Assembly: GCA_020351895.1 (NCBI GenBank)
Contig: CP070672.1
Location: 3,524,177 to 3,543,099 of the forward strand
Source: Thermoplasmata archaeon
GTDB lineage: Archaea > Thermoplasmatota > Thermoplasmata > GCA-020350865
Direction of reading: 5' to 3'
Length of the DNA stretch: 18,923 nt
Shown here: piece after piece, positions 6,701 through 16,200 of the stretch
Numbering within the stretch: position 1 is the first letter of the stretch
Layout of the letters: every line of letters starts with the position of its first letter
Notes under the pieces: generated by a model
Databases searched by the model: none
What the model was told of the DNA's origin: nothing
What the model saw: only the letters and a program-made list of their open reading frames with translations
Translations under genes and position numbers: made by a program

Positions 6701-9700
6701 TACCTCATTTAATAATATCACTGATGTGAAATTTGCAGGTGGAACATCGTTCTGTGAGCCGAAATTGGGGCCCGAGCTGAGGTTCCTTTCCCAAACATCT
6801 GAATATGCACTGCCATCCCAATATCTTTGCACACTTTCACCAGATAAAGGATCAGGCACCGTCCCCTTTGTGCCGTAAGAAATCTCCTCCACCAGATGAC
6901 CGTATTGTCTCATGGTTATTGTATCACCTTCTGTATCCAATGGATTACTTGTATCAACATCGAATACAGCATATTCGCCACTATCGGCGGTCTGGATGGA
7001 CCAAGAACCTGATAACCCTCCCGATGAATCAGATAATGTGAAACCATCATTAAAAAAATCGATGGATGGATACCATGGATTGTAAATCTCGATTTGTGAG
7101 GGCGAGGTTCCGCTGTCCGATATTTCGGTAATAAGAACATGTAATGGCGTATCGAAAACCCAACTTGCCGCCTCTGATGTGGCATCATCATGGCCCTGAA
7201 AAGTACCATCACCGTCAGGAATCCTCCGTGCACACATTCCCTGTGCATGTGCAGTATTCCATCCCATCATGTCTAGAAGTTGTCCGGCGCTATCGTATAG
7301 ATATATATTATCCCCAGTCGAATCCATGTCATCGAAGAAGGGTTGAATACTAAGATCATCATCGTATCTTAGAATCAGACTCCAATTTGGATAGAGATTT
7401 CCATCAAATCCCCCAGGAACAACAGGATATGAGGGAAGCTGATATACATCGTCGCACACTAGATAGAAATTAGAAACATTGAAATTTAAACCCGGTTGTC
7501 TGTTGAAGATCACAACATATCTTCCATCAGGAGAGGAACTAGGATTGAACATGACTTCGTTGAGGACTATGTAATGATTTGGATCAATTGCAGGGACATC
7601 GTTTTGGAATCCGAAGGTGTTTGTATCTTCTCTTGTCCAATCATCCGTATAATCTGACATGGAATTGTCCCAATATCTGGAGGTGGATTCTCCATTCACG
7701 GGATCTGGAGCTATTCCGTATGTTCCGAAAGATACCTCATCCATTAATATTGGGCCAGAACCCGGATTAAAGAACAGGCTTATTGTGTCGCCCTCATCGC
7801 CAGGGCTTCCTGAGGAAAGTGTAAATGTGGAATATCCCCTGTTTGCGTGTATCGTGGTTGGAGACCATGTTCCAACCAGTGCGCCACCGCCATCCACCGT
7901 ACTTTCAAGGTTCCAGCGAGGAGTAATGGCATCGAGAACCTTTTCTCCTCCTCTTGGATTGTAAACCTCGATTTGGGCGGAGGTACCATCCACGAAGAAC
8001 TCGGTGAGCATGAGACTTGGAATTTGATCGAATACCCATTCTGCGGCAATGGAAGTGGCATCATTAAAGCCCTGATGGGTTCCGTTTCCATCAGGCATCC
8101 TGGAAATGAAGTATCCTTGGGTATGGGGAGAGCTCCAACCCACCATGTCCAGGAGATTTTCAGAATCGTCGTATAGGTAAACGTTGTCACCGTTTACTAT
8201 CCCATCATCCAAATCGAATCCGGCAGGATAATTGGACTGTGTCAACACATGATATCTATTTGATGAGGTGAGAGCAGGAGTTCCTGGAGGAATCATGTAC
8301 TCGGCATCACATACGATTCTATATCCAGAAATATCCAGGGTTGAGGTTCCCTTATACATGAGTTCTACATAACCCTCTGCCGAATCAATGGGATTGAACA
8401 TCACACGATTTATGACTATAATAGGTGAAGAAATAACGCTTTCAACATCGTTTTGGACCCCGAAAGATGGACCAGAAGAGGCATTGCGAAGCCAGGAATT
8501 TGTATATTCGGCACCGTATCGTCTTGTAACAGATTCATCTTGCAAAGGATCGGGAGCGATTCCCTCCTGGCCATATGCCACCTCATCCATCAAGCCTTCC
8601 ACAGGATGATAAAGGCCTATTGTATCGCCTTCAGGTCCAATTGTCCCCCCAGAGACTGTAAAAACAGCATGCTCATAGGGTGGAAGAGGATTGTTGCTCC
8701 AGGTCCCAATTAAAGGACTAATCCCATCATCCACAGAAAGATAATAACCTTCCCCAGGTAAATTTGTTAAACCGCGGCCGAAATTGAATACCTCGATTTG
8801 CTGTGTGCCTGAACTTGAATCTGAAAATTCGGTTATAAGAAAGCCAGTTGCCACATTGTGAAAATAATACCTGGCATCCTCAATAGCCGCCTTCATATTG
8901 TCAAATGTGTCGTTTAACGCCATAACTAAGGTGAAGGTTCTAGATGAGCCAACCGGTATAATGACGTCGTTCCATCCAACAGTTGCGGTTATGTTTCCAG
9001 GGGTGACTCCATCTGTTGCCGTTGCGTTTGCTGCACGGAGTCTATTATAAAGCCACGTATCATTTGCAAAGAAATTTACATAATATGAGGGATCGGGATC
9101 ATAATTACCAGGGGTATCGCCAGGGTTTTGGTACTCTGCATGATAATCCTCGGCAAAGTAGTGTGTAATCGGTTCCATGGCAATGGCAGAGCCGAATCCA
9201 ATTGTTGTGCCAGCACCGCTGCCTGCCGTGTCAGAAGCCCAATAGACACCGTTTGTCGCATCAAATCCATCGATATCGTCTCCACCGTCGTTACTGGCAC
9301 CACCTAGACCAAATCCTGCCCCAACCTGGGATATTGGCAACTCAAGTCCAATGCAAACACCCGTAATATCAGTGGCTTTTAAATTATTCAGTTTCCATTG
9401 AAGTATAGCCCAATCCTTGTTCACAACGGTCCAAACCGTCTGTTCTACAAAAATGTCATTGGGATCCCCTGTTCCTGGGCCAACATTCTGGAAGTATCCT
9501 TTACTTTTCTGTGTCGTTCCATCGTCCGTGATCATGCTTATGCCCATAAGGGTAAAATCATCGAAGAAGGTGTATGGAGGAGGTGGTGCGAATGAATCGG
9601 CTACATCCTCCGCACCTGGAAGGTGATTGTAGTCGTCTTGATCTATTACAAGACCAATAAAACCTAGTCCAGAAAGAGGATCATTTGTAGTCTGAGGTTT

Positions 9701-9904
9701 ATTCCAGGAGAGGGGTGAGCAGATCCTCCCATAATCAGTCAACCACAATATATCCACATTGCCCACATTATGGTTAACAGAACCGGCGCCGACATTCGGT
9801 ATCTGTATGGTCATACCCACAAACAGAATGCTCATAATCAACATCACGCCGGTAAAAAGAGATAACCATCTTTTTCGATTCGATACATGGGTTCTCAGTG
9901 GCAT
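3758..9904 (-). CDS. giant secreted multidomain protein A (lamin-tail repeats, vWA, FN3)
   Basis: A 2048-residue exported protein. Order: signal peptide 1 to about 41 (hydrophobic core 14-34); unrecognised domain 42-350; six lamin-tail-like beta-sandwiches 356-1196; NEW3-like domain about 1198-1315; a DUF11-like domain about 1316-1655 interrupted by a von Willebrand A domain 1357-1547. The vWA MIDAS is complete: Asp1365, Ser1367, Ser1369, Thr1439, Asp1470. Then come two FN3-plus-cap modules, about 1658-1852 and 1868-2048, ending TKFSFIGY. N-glycosylation sequons are frequent. vWA, lamin-tail and FN3 domains mediate binding, so an adhesion or envelope-matrix role is inferred. There is no membrane helix after the signal peptide and no recognised sorting tail. 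The start is ATG 9904, eight bases after GGAGGAG; the frame opens upstream at 10006, but those 34 residues would push the signal peptide inward and cover a TATA-like site. It is the last of three tandem paralogues. Confidence 0.85.
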   Translation of the reverse strand: MPLRTHVSNRKRWLSLFTGVMLIMSILFVGMTIQIPNVGAGSVNHNVGNVDILWLTDYGRICSPLSWNKPQTTNDPLSGLGFIGLVIDQDDYNHLPGAEDVADSFAPPPPYTFFDDFTLMGISMITDDGTTQKSKGYFQNVGPGTGDPNDIFVEQTVWTVVNKDWAILQWKLNNLKATDITGVCIGLELPISQVGAGFGLGGASNDGGDDIDGFDATNGVYWASDTAGSGAGTTIGFGSAIAMEPITHYFAEDYHAEYQNPGDTPGNYDPDPSYYVNFFANDTWLYNRLRAANATATDGVTPGNITATVGWNDVIIPVGSSRTFTLVMALNDTFDNMKAAIEDARYYFHNVATGFLITEFSDSSSGTQQIEVFNFGRGLTNLPGEGYYLSVDDGISPLIGTWSNNPLPPYEHAVFTVSGGTIGPEGDTIGLYHPVEGLMDEVAYGQEGIAPDPLQDESVTRRYGAEYTNSWLRNASSGPSFGVQNDVESVISSPIIVINRVMFNPIDSAEGYVELMYKGTSTLDISGYRIVCDAEYMIPPGTPALTSSNRYHVLTQSNYPAGFDLDDGIVNGDNVYLYDDSENLLDMVGWSSPHTQGYFISRMPDGNGTHQGFNDATSIAAEWVFDQIPSLMLTEFFVDGTSAQIEVYNPRGGEKVLDAITPRWNLESTVDGGGALVGTWSPTTIHANRGYSTFTLSSGSPGDEGDTISLFFNPGSGPILMDEVSFGTYGIAPDPVNGESTSRYWDNSMSDYTDDWTREDTNTFGFQNDVPAIDPNHYIVLNEVMFNPSSSPDGRYVVIFNRQPGLNFNVSNFYLVCDDVYQLPSYPVVPGGFDGNLYPNWSLILRYDDDLSIQPFFDDMDSTGDNIYLYDSAGQLLDMMGWNTAHAQGMCARRIPDGDGTFQGHDDATSEAASWVFDTPLHVLITEISDSGTSPSQIEIYNPWYPSIDFFNDGFTLSDSSGGLSGSWSIQTADSGEYAVFDVDTSNPLDTEGDTITMRQYGHLVEEISYGTKGTVPDPLSGESVQRYWDGSAYSDVWERNLSSGPNFGSQNDVPPANFTSVILLNEVLFFPNANNDYFVEVYNRGATPVDISGYKIVGDSEFIIPSGTILDYDNRYFYLLYGMANSFFEDPNGITSTGDNVYLYDASGALLDMVGWNTQHAQGGTVCRVPNGNGTKDGYDDISSVSAGWKFDCTPSVRLIKISAQPEVQLVKYGHLGKNVTFNLTITNLQLIGDIINILNSSEEGWRVEIFDETGNMKITDIMVGAGEDGNITVIVRLPDSIPPAFIDNITITIRSSTSQIIGDSITLNVRVYPFLNLSKTANPDEIYINGAGFNEVSTLTLNMTGMGAQVAVRKYLDTVFCIDSSGSMEWTDPFNLRILESQNFVMENFEIPDRGAVIDFDTVATLQPMWNPNGDHLSTGYKRIIDNLALIDSYGGTIISTGLNLSNEELRLYGQSGDHILNIILITDAANNDPADNLICLNEANIAASRGVIIFTIGLAMIPGSPEEQLLKDIANITGGMYFPAPDASFFKTIYGNISRYLEDLAAWDDDISDPKPMVRDVLPSYIELVPGTFSIPPDNIYIDFITGETFIEWNVQRIKIGETWSVSFDIKSNLPGVVETNVYSASRAYYMRWDNTTTLDLFPHCFIDVLPAPPLPPKLYIDILPNGNDIYLYWDEPESPGIYHYLIYQAQSPIAFDFSSPWIDTSVHIDPLDPGGVAVGDRLTWNHTGAADPSHGNYSASDQWYYCVRAVNSLGQRSRTSRTVGAWTKIFPAGNASFSLPLEPLTVQNTEFSAQDMNARLIKYMDPGTHEWVQHDKGEAGDIVDLVVGKGYETDFTSATRYTFLGLPGAMIRFNSGPYAGFDHNTDAKSLSASVDSRTGDVTLSWDHPLSVDQDDYYEVYRSTKRDGFDDGSAILLSTVPNGRGILVDPNVANSTGQYYYMVIPVNETGVKGASTYSIGVWTAGYQGQYDTIGIPLILTSFETADWYCENIPNTVGINYFIYHQQRWGWHVARMSKGAYDPVLIMIEAYQISCLAPTKFSFIGY
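3761..4933 (-). repeat. two FN3-plus-cap modules at the C-terminus of A
   Basis: Module 1 (about 4349-4933) and module 2 (3761 to about 4303) share one order: an FN3-like domain, a WT motif, an [IL]PL strand (SLPLEP against IGIPLI), a segment around an I-x-Y-F-I-Y or L-I-K-Y-M strand, a Trp-x-W/V strand, a Gly/Glu-x-Tyr-[EQ] motif (GKGYET against IEAYQI), and a closing [RK]-[YF]-[TS]-F-[LI]-G strand. B and C have the same pair. I see this as an internal duplication; the sequence match is weak outside the motifs. Confidence 0.55.
6317..8839 (-). repeat. three tandem a-b pairs of lamin-tail-like domains in A
   Basis: Residues 356-1196 contain three units of about 275-290 residues (8015-8839, 7145-8014, 6317-7144). 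Each unit has an a-type domain starting with a TEFSDS/TEISDS-like strand and carrying EGDTI, PDP-x3-ES-x-RY and a closing FG-x-QNDV. It then has a b-type domain starting with LNEVMFNP-like residues and carrying GDN[VI]YLYD, LLDM[VM]GW and PDGxGT. Both types carry the hallmarks of the lamin-tail domain family. Confidence 0.7.
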
Positions 9905-9912
9905 TTTATCTA

Positions 9913-9919
9913 CTCCTCC
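9913..9919 (-). promoter_or_regulatory. Shine-Dalgarno site that fixes the start of A
   Basis: The minus strand reads GGAGGAG, eight bases before the ATG at 9904. This decides between that ATG and the far upstream frame opening at 10006, and it places the signal peptide at the true N-terminus. Confidence 0.75.
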
Positions 9920-9986
9920 AACTAAGGAATATCTGAAAGAAACCCTCGGCGTGGGCCTTACCTCATCCAAAGGCCCTATTTTGCCG

Positions 9987-9994
9987 GATATATC
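9987..9994 (-). promoter_or_regulatory. TATA-like site for A
   Basis: GATATATC lies about 83 bases before the start of A, a spacing close to that of the better TATA box of B. The rest of the gap 9995-10269 holds only weaker A/T-rich stretches (for example TGATATTTAG twice, 24 bases apart), a nine-base T run at 10142-10150 that faces the wrong way to end B, and a long-loop inverted repeat at 10184-10240. No gene is seen there. Confidence 0.35.
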
Positions 9995-10269
9995 TCTGTT
10001 TTCCACCTTTTTTGGAAGTTAGATTCCTTTGTTCATTTTATTTGTCAGGAATATAGTATTTTTCATGATATTTAGTCTTTTGCAAGATGTGATATTTAGG
10101 GGCGCATTCCATTGAATAAAGGATTTATCGCCCTTATTCTGTTTTTTTTTACATTCTTGATTTTTCAATGAATCAGACTTCGAGGTCCTTTAATGAAGTA
10201 AGGGGGAAAGATGGTTAAGGAAGACATAATCCAAAGGACCATGTAGGTAAAGAGCCCAAATGCTGCATA

Positions 10270-13200
10270 CTAATGTCCAATGAACGAGAATTTTGTAGTT
10301 GTGATTGTACAAATCTGATACGCTTCACCCATCACCAAAACTGGATCGTAGGCCCCAGCCGACATCCTCGTTGAATGCCAACCCCATCTCGGATAGGATG
10401 AATATATGAAATAGTTGATTCCAATGGTATTATCGATGTTCTCGCAGAAGTAGTCTGCATTCCTCGGATTTCGGGGTATCAAGGGTAAACCTATTGTATC
10501 ATATTGCGCATCGATTCCAGCGGTCCAAACACCAATACTGTAAGTGCTCGCACCATCAGTATCTGTATCATCAACAGGAATGATCAAGTAGTAGTACTCT
10601 CCAGGTAAAGAGGCAGCACCAAAGTCCACATATGTCTCTGTTCCATATGGCAAGGTGGTCAAAAGTAACGCAGTGCCATCATCAAATCCATCCCGTGTTG
10701 CGGAGCGGTAGACCTCGTAATTATCATTACCATCCATGCCCAAGGGTTGAGCCCAGGTGAGAATGACGTCATCGGTTAAGGGATCTACAGTGGCCAATAG
10801 ACTGTCAGCCTCGGTAATGTAATCAAAGCCTATGAAGGCACCATCATTATACCTTATCATTGCGCCGGGCATTCCAAGGAATGTGTACTTTGTGGATGAT
10901 GTGAAATCCACCTCATATCCCTTTCCAATCACAACGTCGGTGATATCCCCGACTTCACCCTGATCATGCTGCACCCAATCGTGGGTCACAGGATTCATAT
11001 ATTTGATGAGCCTTGCGTTCATATCCTGGGCATAAAACTCTGTATTCTCAATGGTAAAAGGTTCAAGAGGTAGGGAGAATGTTGCGTTCCCGGATGGGAA
11101 GATCTTTGTCCATGCCCCAACAGTTCTGGATGTGTCACTGATCTCACCAAGACTGTTGACAGCTCTGACACAATAGTACCATTGATCTGAATATTCTGCG
11201 CTGCCAAGATTCACGGCATTCGTGTGATTCCATGAGAGACGATCTCCCACAGGACCACCTGGGTCATAGGGATCGATATCAATTGAGGTATCGTTCCAGG
11301 GTGCCGAGAAGTCGAAGCCAGTGGGGCTTTTTGCCGTGTAGATTAAATAGTGATATGTACCCGGGCTTGTAGGTTCGTTCCAGTATAGGTATATATCGTT
11401 TTTATTGGGCAAAGTATCGATAAAGAGCTTGGGTGGACGCGGTTTTGCAGGCAGAACATTGAGCCAACAATGTGGGAAATATTTTGTTGTAGTAGAATTG
11501 TCCCATCTAGTGTAATATGCCCTGGATAAATCGTAGACATTGGTCTCCACAAATCCAGGGATATTTGATTTGATATCGAAAGAAACAGACCATGTCTGAC
11601 CCAGTTTTACCTGCTTCACATTCCACTCTATGATTGTCTCCCCAGTGGCAGGATCGGTATATACATTATCTGGTGGGATTGTGAATGAGCCAGGAACATA
11701 CTCAATATAGGGTGGCAGAACATCCCTTACCATTGGATTTGGATCGCTAACATCATCATCCCATACGGCAAGATCAGCAAGGTATTGGGAGATGTTCTCA
11801 TATATTGAACCAAAATAGGAGGCATCGGGTGCAGGGAAGTACATTCCGCCTGTGATGCTGGCTATATCCATTAGAAGTTGTTCCCCCTGACCTCCAGGCG
11901 CGATGCTTAATCCAATTGTGAATATGATAACTCCCCTACTTGCCGCGATATCTGCTTCAACATAGCAGGCATCGATATCGGCTTGTGAGGATGAGCCTGC
12001 ATCTGTAATGAGTATGATGTTGAGCGTGTGATTATTTGGCTGTCCATACAACTTGAGCTCCTCATTTGAAAGATTGAGTCCATAGGATATATATGTCCAC
12101 CCATTACTATCGATTAGAGCAAGGTTATCTACTATAGTTTTATAATCGGAGCTTAGGTGATCGCCTAATGGCCAGCCTTTTGGAACAAGCCATGCATCAT
12201 CATCAAAATCAACCACTGCCGCTCGATCAGGAACCTTGAAGTTACGCATGACGAAGTTCTGAGACTCGGTTATACGTAGATTTGTAGGATCGGTAGTTGT
12301 CATGCTTCCGGAGCTATCGATGCAAAAGACGGTATCAAGATACTTTCGGACAGCCACCTGTGCACCCATTCCTGTCATATTCAATGTGATAGTTGCCGTT
12401 TCATTTAAACCTGCACCGTTAATATAAACCTCGTTTGGGTTGACTGTTTTTGTTAGATTGAGGAAGGGGTAAACCTTGACATTTAATACGATTGTATCTC
12501 CAATTATCTGGCTGTTTGTTGATCGAACTAAAATAGTGATATTGTCCATAATAGGAATAGGAACAGTATCCGGTAAGGTCACAATTATGGTTATATTTCC
12601 CATTTCATCTGCTCCCAATGAAATATCCGTGATTTTAATTGTTCCTGTTTCATCGAAGATCTGAACGGTCCATCCCTCTTCTGTTGAATTAAGAATGTTT
12701 ATGATGTCACCTAATGACTGTAGGTTTGTTACGGTCAGATTGAAGATAACATCACCACCAAGATGTCCGTATTTGATTGGTTGTTGACCGTCCTGGGTGT
12801 CGATTTTTATGAGTCGGACCGTGGGTGTGCGATCGAATTGCCATCCAGCGGCGATTGAAGATGTATCGTCGTATCCATCTCTTGTGCCGTTTCCGTCTGG
12901 TACCCTACAAACCGTTCCACCTTGGGTGTGCTGTGTATTCCAGCCCACCATATCTAGCAAGGCGCCATTTGCATCGTAAAGATAAATATTGTCCCCTGTA
13001 GAATCCATATTTGGGCCAAAGAAAGTCGGATCCATGGTGTTAAGCAGGTAGAAGAATTTGTTGTCGAAATCAAGTACTGTTCCAGGTGGGATGACATACT
13101 CTGTATCGCAGACGATCTTGTATCCAGAAATGTCTATTGGTGCTGCACCTCTGTGGTATACCTCAACAAAATAATCACCTGCTGCATTGGGATAGAAGAG

Positions 13201-16200
13201 TGCTTCATTCAGTATTATTACAGACGTGAAATTGGCCAATGGAACATTGTTTTGAGAGCCGAAATTCGGGCCAGTGGGAGTGTTTCTTTCCCATACATCG
13301 GTATAAGCACTCCCATACCAATACCTTTGCACACTTTCCCCCGCTAAAGGATCCGGGACAGTTCCCAAAATTCCGTATGAAACATCTTCGACGAAGACGC
13401 TGTTTTGATCTAATGTAATGGTATCTCCTTCCGTACCCAAGGGGGTGCCTGAGTCAACATCGAATATTGCATATTCTCCGCTGTCTGCGGTTTGGATCGT
13501 CCAAGTACCTCCCAAAGCTCCGTATAAACCAGAAAATGTGAAACCAGCATCGAGGAAGTCGATTATTGGATACCAGGGATTGTAAACCTCGATTTGTGAA
13601 GGTGAGGATCCGCTGTCTGAAATCTCTGTAATTAAGACCATCAATGGATTACTGAATACCCATCCTGCAGCCTCCGATGTGGTATCATCATGACCCTGAA
13701 AAGTACCGTATCCATCTGGAACCCTTCTTGCACACATTCCCTGTGTATGGGCAGTATTCCAGCCCACCATGTCAAGAAGTTGTCCGGTACTGTCATATAG
13801 GTATACATTATCACCTGAGGGTGTCATACCAGTAAAGAAAGAGTCAGAAGCCGCATCGTCCCCGTATCTAATAATCAGGCTCCAATTTGGATAGAGATTT
13901 CCATCAAATCCTCCGGGAACAATGGGATAAGAGGGGAGCTGGTATACATCGTCGCAAACCAGATAGAAATTAGAAACATTCACGTAAAAACCCGGTTGTC
14001 TATTGAAGATGACAACATACTTTCCATCGGGAGAAATACTTGGATTGAACATGACTTCGTTGAGAATTATAAATGGCATTGGATCTATTGCAGGGACATC
14101 GTTTTGTGATCCGAAGGTTGTGGTGTCCTCTCTTGTCCAATTATCTGAATATTCTGAGATGGAATTGTCCCAATATCTGGAAGTGGATTCTCCGTTCACG
14201 GGATCCGGTGCTGTTCCGTATGTTCCAAAAGACACTTCATCCATTAATATTGAGCCTGAGCCTGGATCAAAAAACAAACTTATTGTGTCGCCCTCATCAC
14301 CAGGGCTTCCTGAGGAAAGAGTAAAAGTGGAATATCCCCCGTTTGCGGGTATCGTGGTGGGAGACCAGGTACCCTGTAGTGCACCACCGCCATCCACTGT
14401 GCTTTCAAGAATCCAGCGAGGGGTAATGGCATCGAGTACCTTGTCACCGCCCCTTGGATTGTAAACCTCGATTTGAGCGGAGGTACCGTCCACATAAAAC
14501 TCTGTGAGTTGAAGAATTGGTAGTTGATCGAAAACCCATTCTGCCGCCATGGATGTGGCATCGTCGTAACCTTGATGTGTTCCGTTTCCATCAGGCGTTC
14601 TGGACATGAAATATCCTTGGGTATGGGGAGAGCTCCAACCCACCATATCAAGAAGATTTCCTGAATCATCGTATAAATAAACATTATCTCCATTTCCTGT
14701 TCCATCGTCCAAGTCGAAGCCAGCAGAATAATCGGATTGTGTTAACACATAAAATCTGTTATTTGAATTGAGAATGGTTCCAGAGGGTATTATGTATTCT
14801 GCATCGCAGACTATTCTGTAACCAGAAATATCCAGGGAAGATGATCCAGTGTACATAAGTTCTACATAGCCCTCGGCAGCATCTATGGGATTGAACATTA
14901 CCCGATTTAGTACTATCAGTGGAGTAAGAATTACGCTTCCCACATCGTTTTGTGCACCCCAGGTTGGACCTGTTGATGCATTACGGATCCATTCGCTTGT
15001 GTATTCGGCGCCATAATATCTTCCAACAGATTCATCTGCTATTGGATCGGGAGCCACACCCTCTTGGCCATATGATATCTCATCCTGTAGAACAGGTGTT
15101 CCCGCAATATCCTGGTACAATCCGATTGTGTCTCCTTCAGGTCCAATGGATCCTCCTGTGACAGTAAAAACAGCATGCTCATAGGGTGGAAGAGGATTAT
15201 TGCTCCAGGTTCCAGTTAGGGCACTGGCCCCGCCATCAACTGAAAGGAAATATCCATCACCGGGTAGATTGGTCATCCCGCGGCCAAAATTGAAAATCTC
15301 GATCTGTTGGGTTGCCGAATCAGAATCTGAAAATTCCGTGAGGATAAAACCAGTTGCCACATTGTAATAGTAATACCGTGCATCTTCCAAGGCAGATATC
15401 ATATTAGTCTGGGAATCGTTCACCGCTATCACTAAATTAAAGGTTCTGGAGGAGCCAACAGGTATTGTGATGTCGTTCCAACCCACAGTTGCGGTTATGT
15501 TCCCAGGTGTTACTCCATCGGTTGCTGTGGCGTTTGCTGCCCGGAGTCTATTATAAAGCCATGTTTCATTTGCAAAAAAATTCACATAATAGGATGGATC
15601 AGGATCATAATTACCAGGGGTATCGCTGGGATTTTGGTATTCTGCATGATAATCTTCTGCAAAGTAATGCGTGATTGGCTCCGAGGCAATTGCGGAGCCG
15701 AATCCAATGGTGGTGCCAGTTCCACTCCCTAATGTGTCCTGAGCCCAGTAGACACCATTAATTGAGTCAAAATCGTCGATGTCATCCCCTCCATCGCTTC
15801 CACCTCCACCTAAACCGAAATTTGCTCCCTCCTGGGAAATAGGAACCTCAAGACCTATGCAAACACCCGTAATATCAGTGGCCTTTAAATTGTTCAGTTT
15901 CCATTGAAGTATGGCCCAGTCCTTGTTCAAAACCGTCCAAACCGTCTGTTCTACAAAAATGTCATTGGGATCCCCTGTTCCTAAACCAACATTCTGGAAG
16001 TAACCTTTACTTTTTTGTGTTATTCCGTCATCCACTACCATACTTATACCGGACATTGCAAAGTCATCCTGACTGAGGTAAGGGGGAGGTGGAAGATAAG
16101 GATCTGCTATATCCATAGTTCCGGGAGGATGATCGTAGTTATCTTGATCTATAACGACGCCAATGAATCCCAGCCCAGATAAAGGATCGCTTACAGTTTG

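Noticed and set aside
9905..10006. Longer N-terminus for A (start at 10006)
   Set aside because: A Shine-Dalgarno site and signal peptide fit the ATG at 9904, and a TATA-like site lies inside the extension.
10142..10150. Run of nine T as terminator for B
   Set aside because: It is T-rich on the plus strand; the minus-strand transcript of B would have an A run there, which does not terminate.
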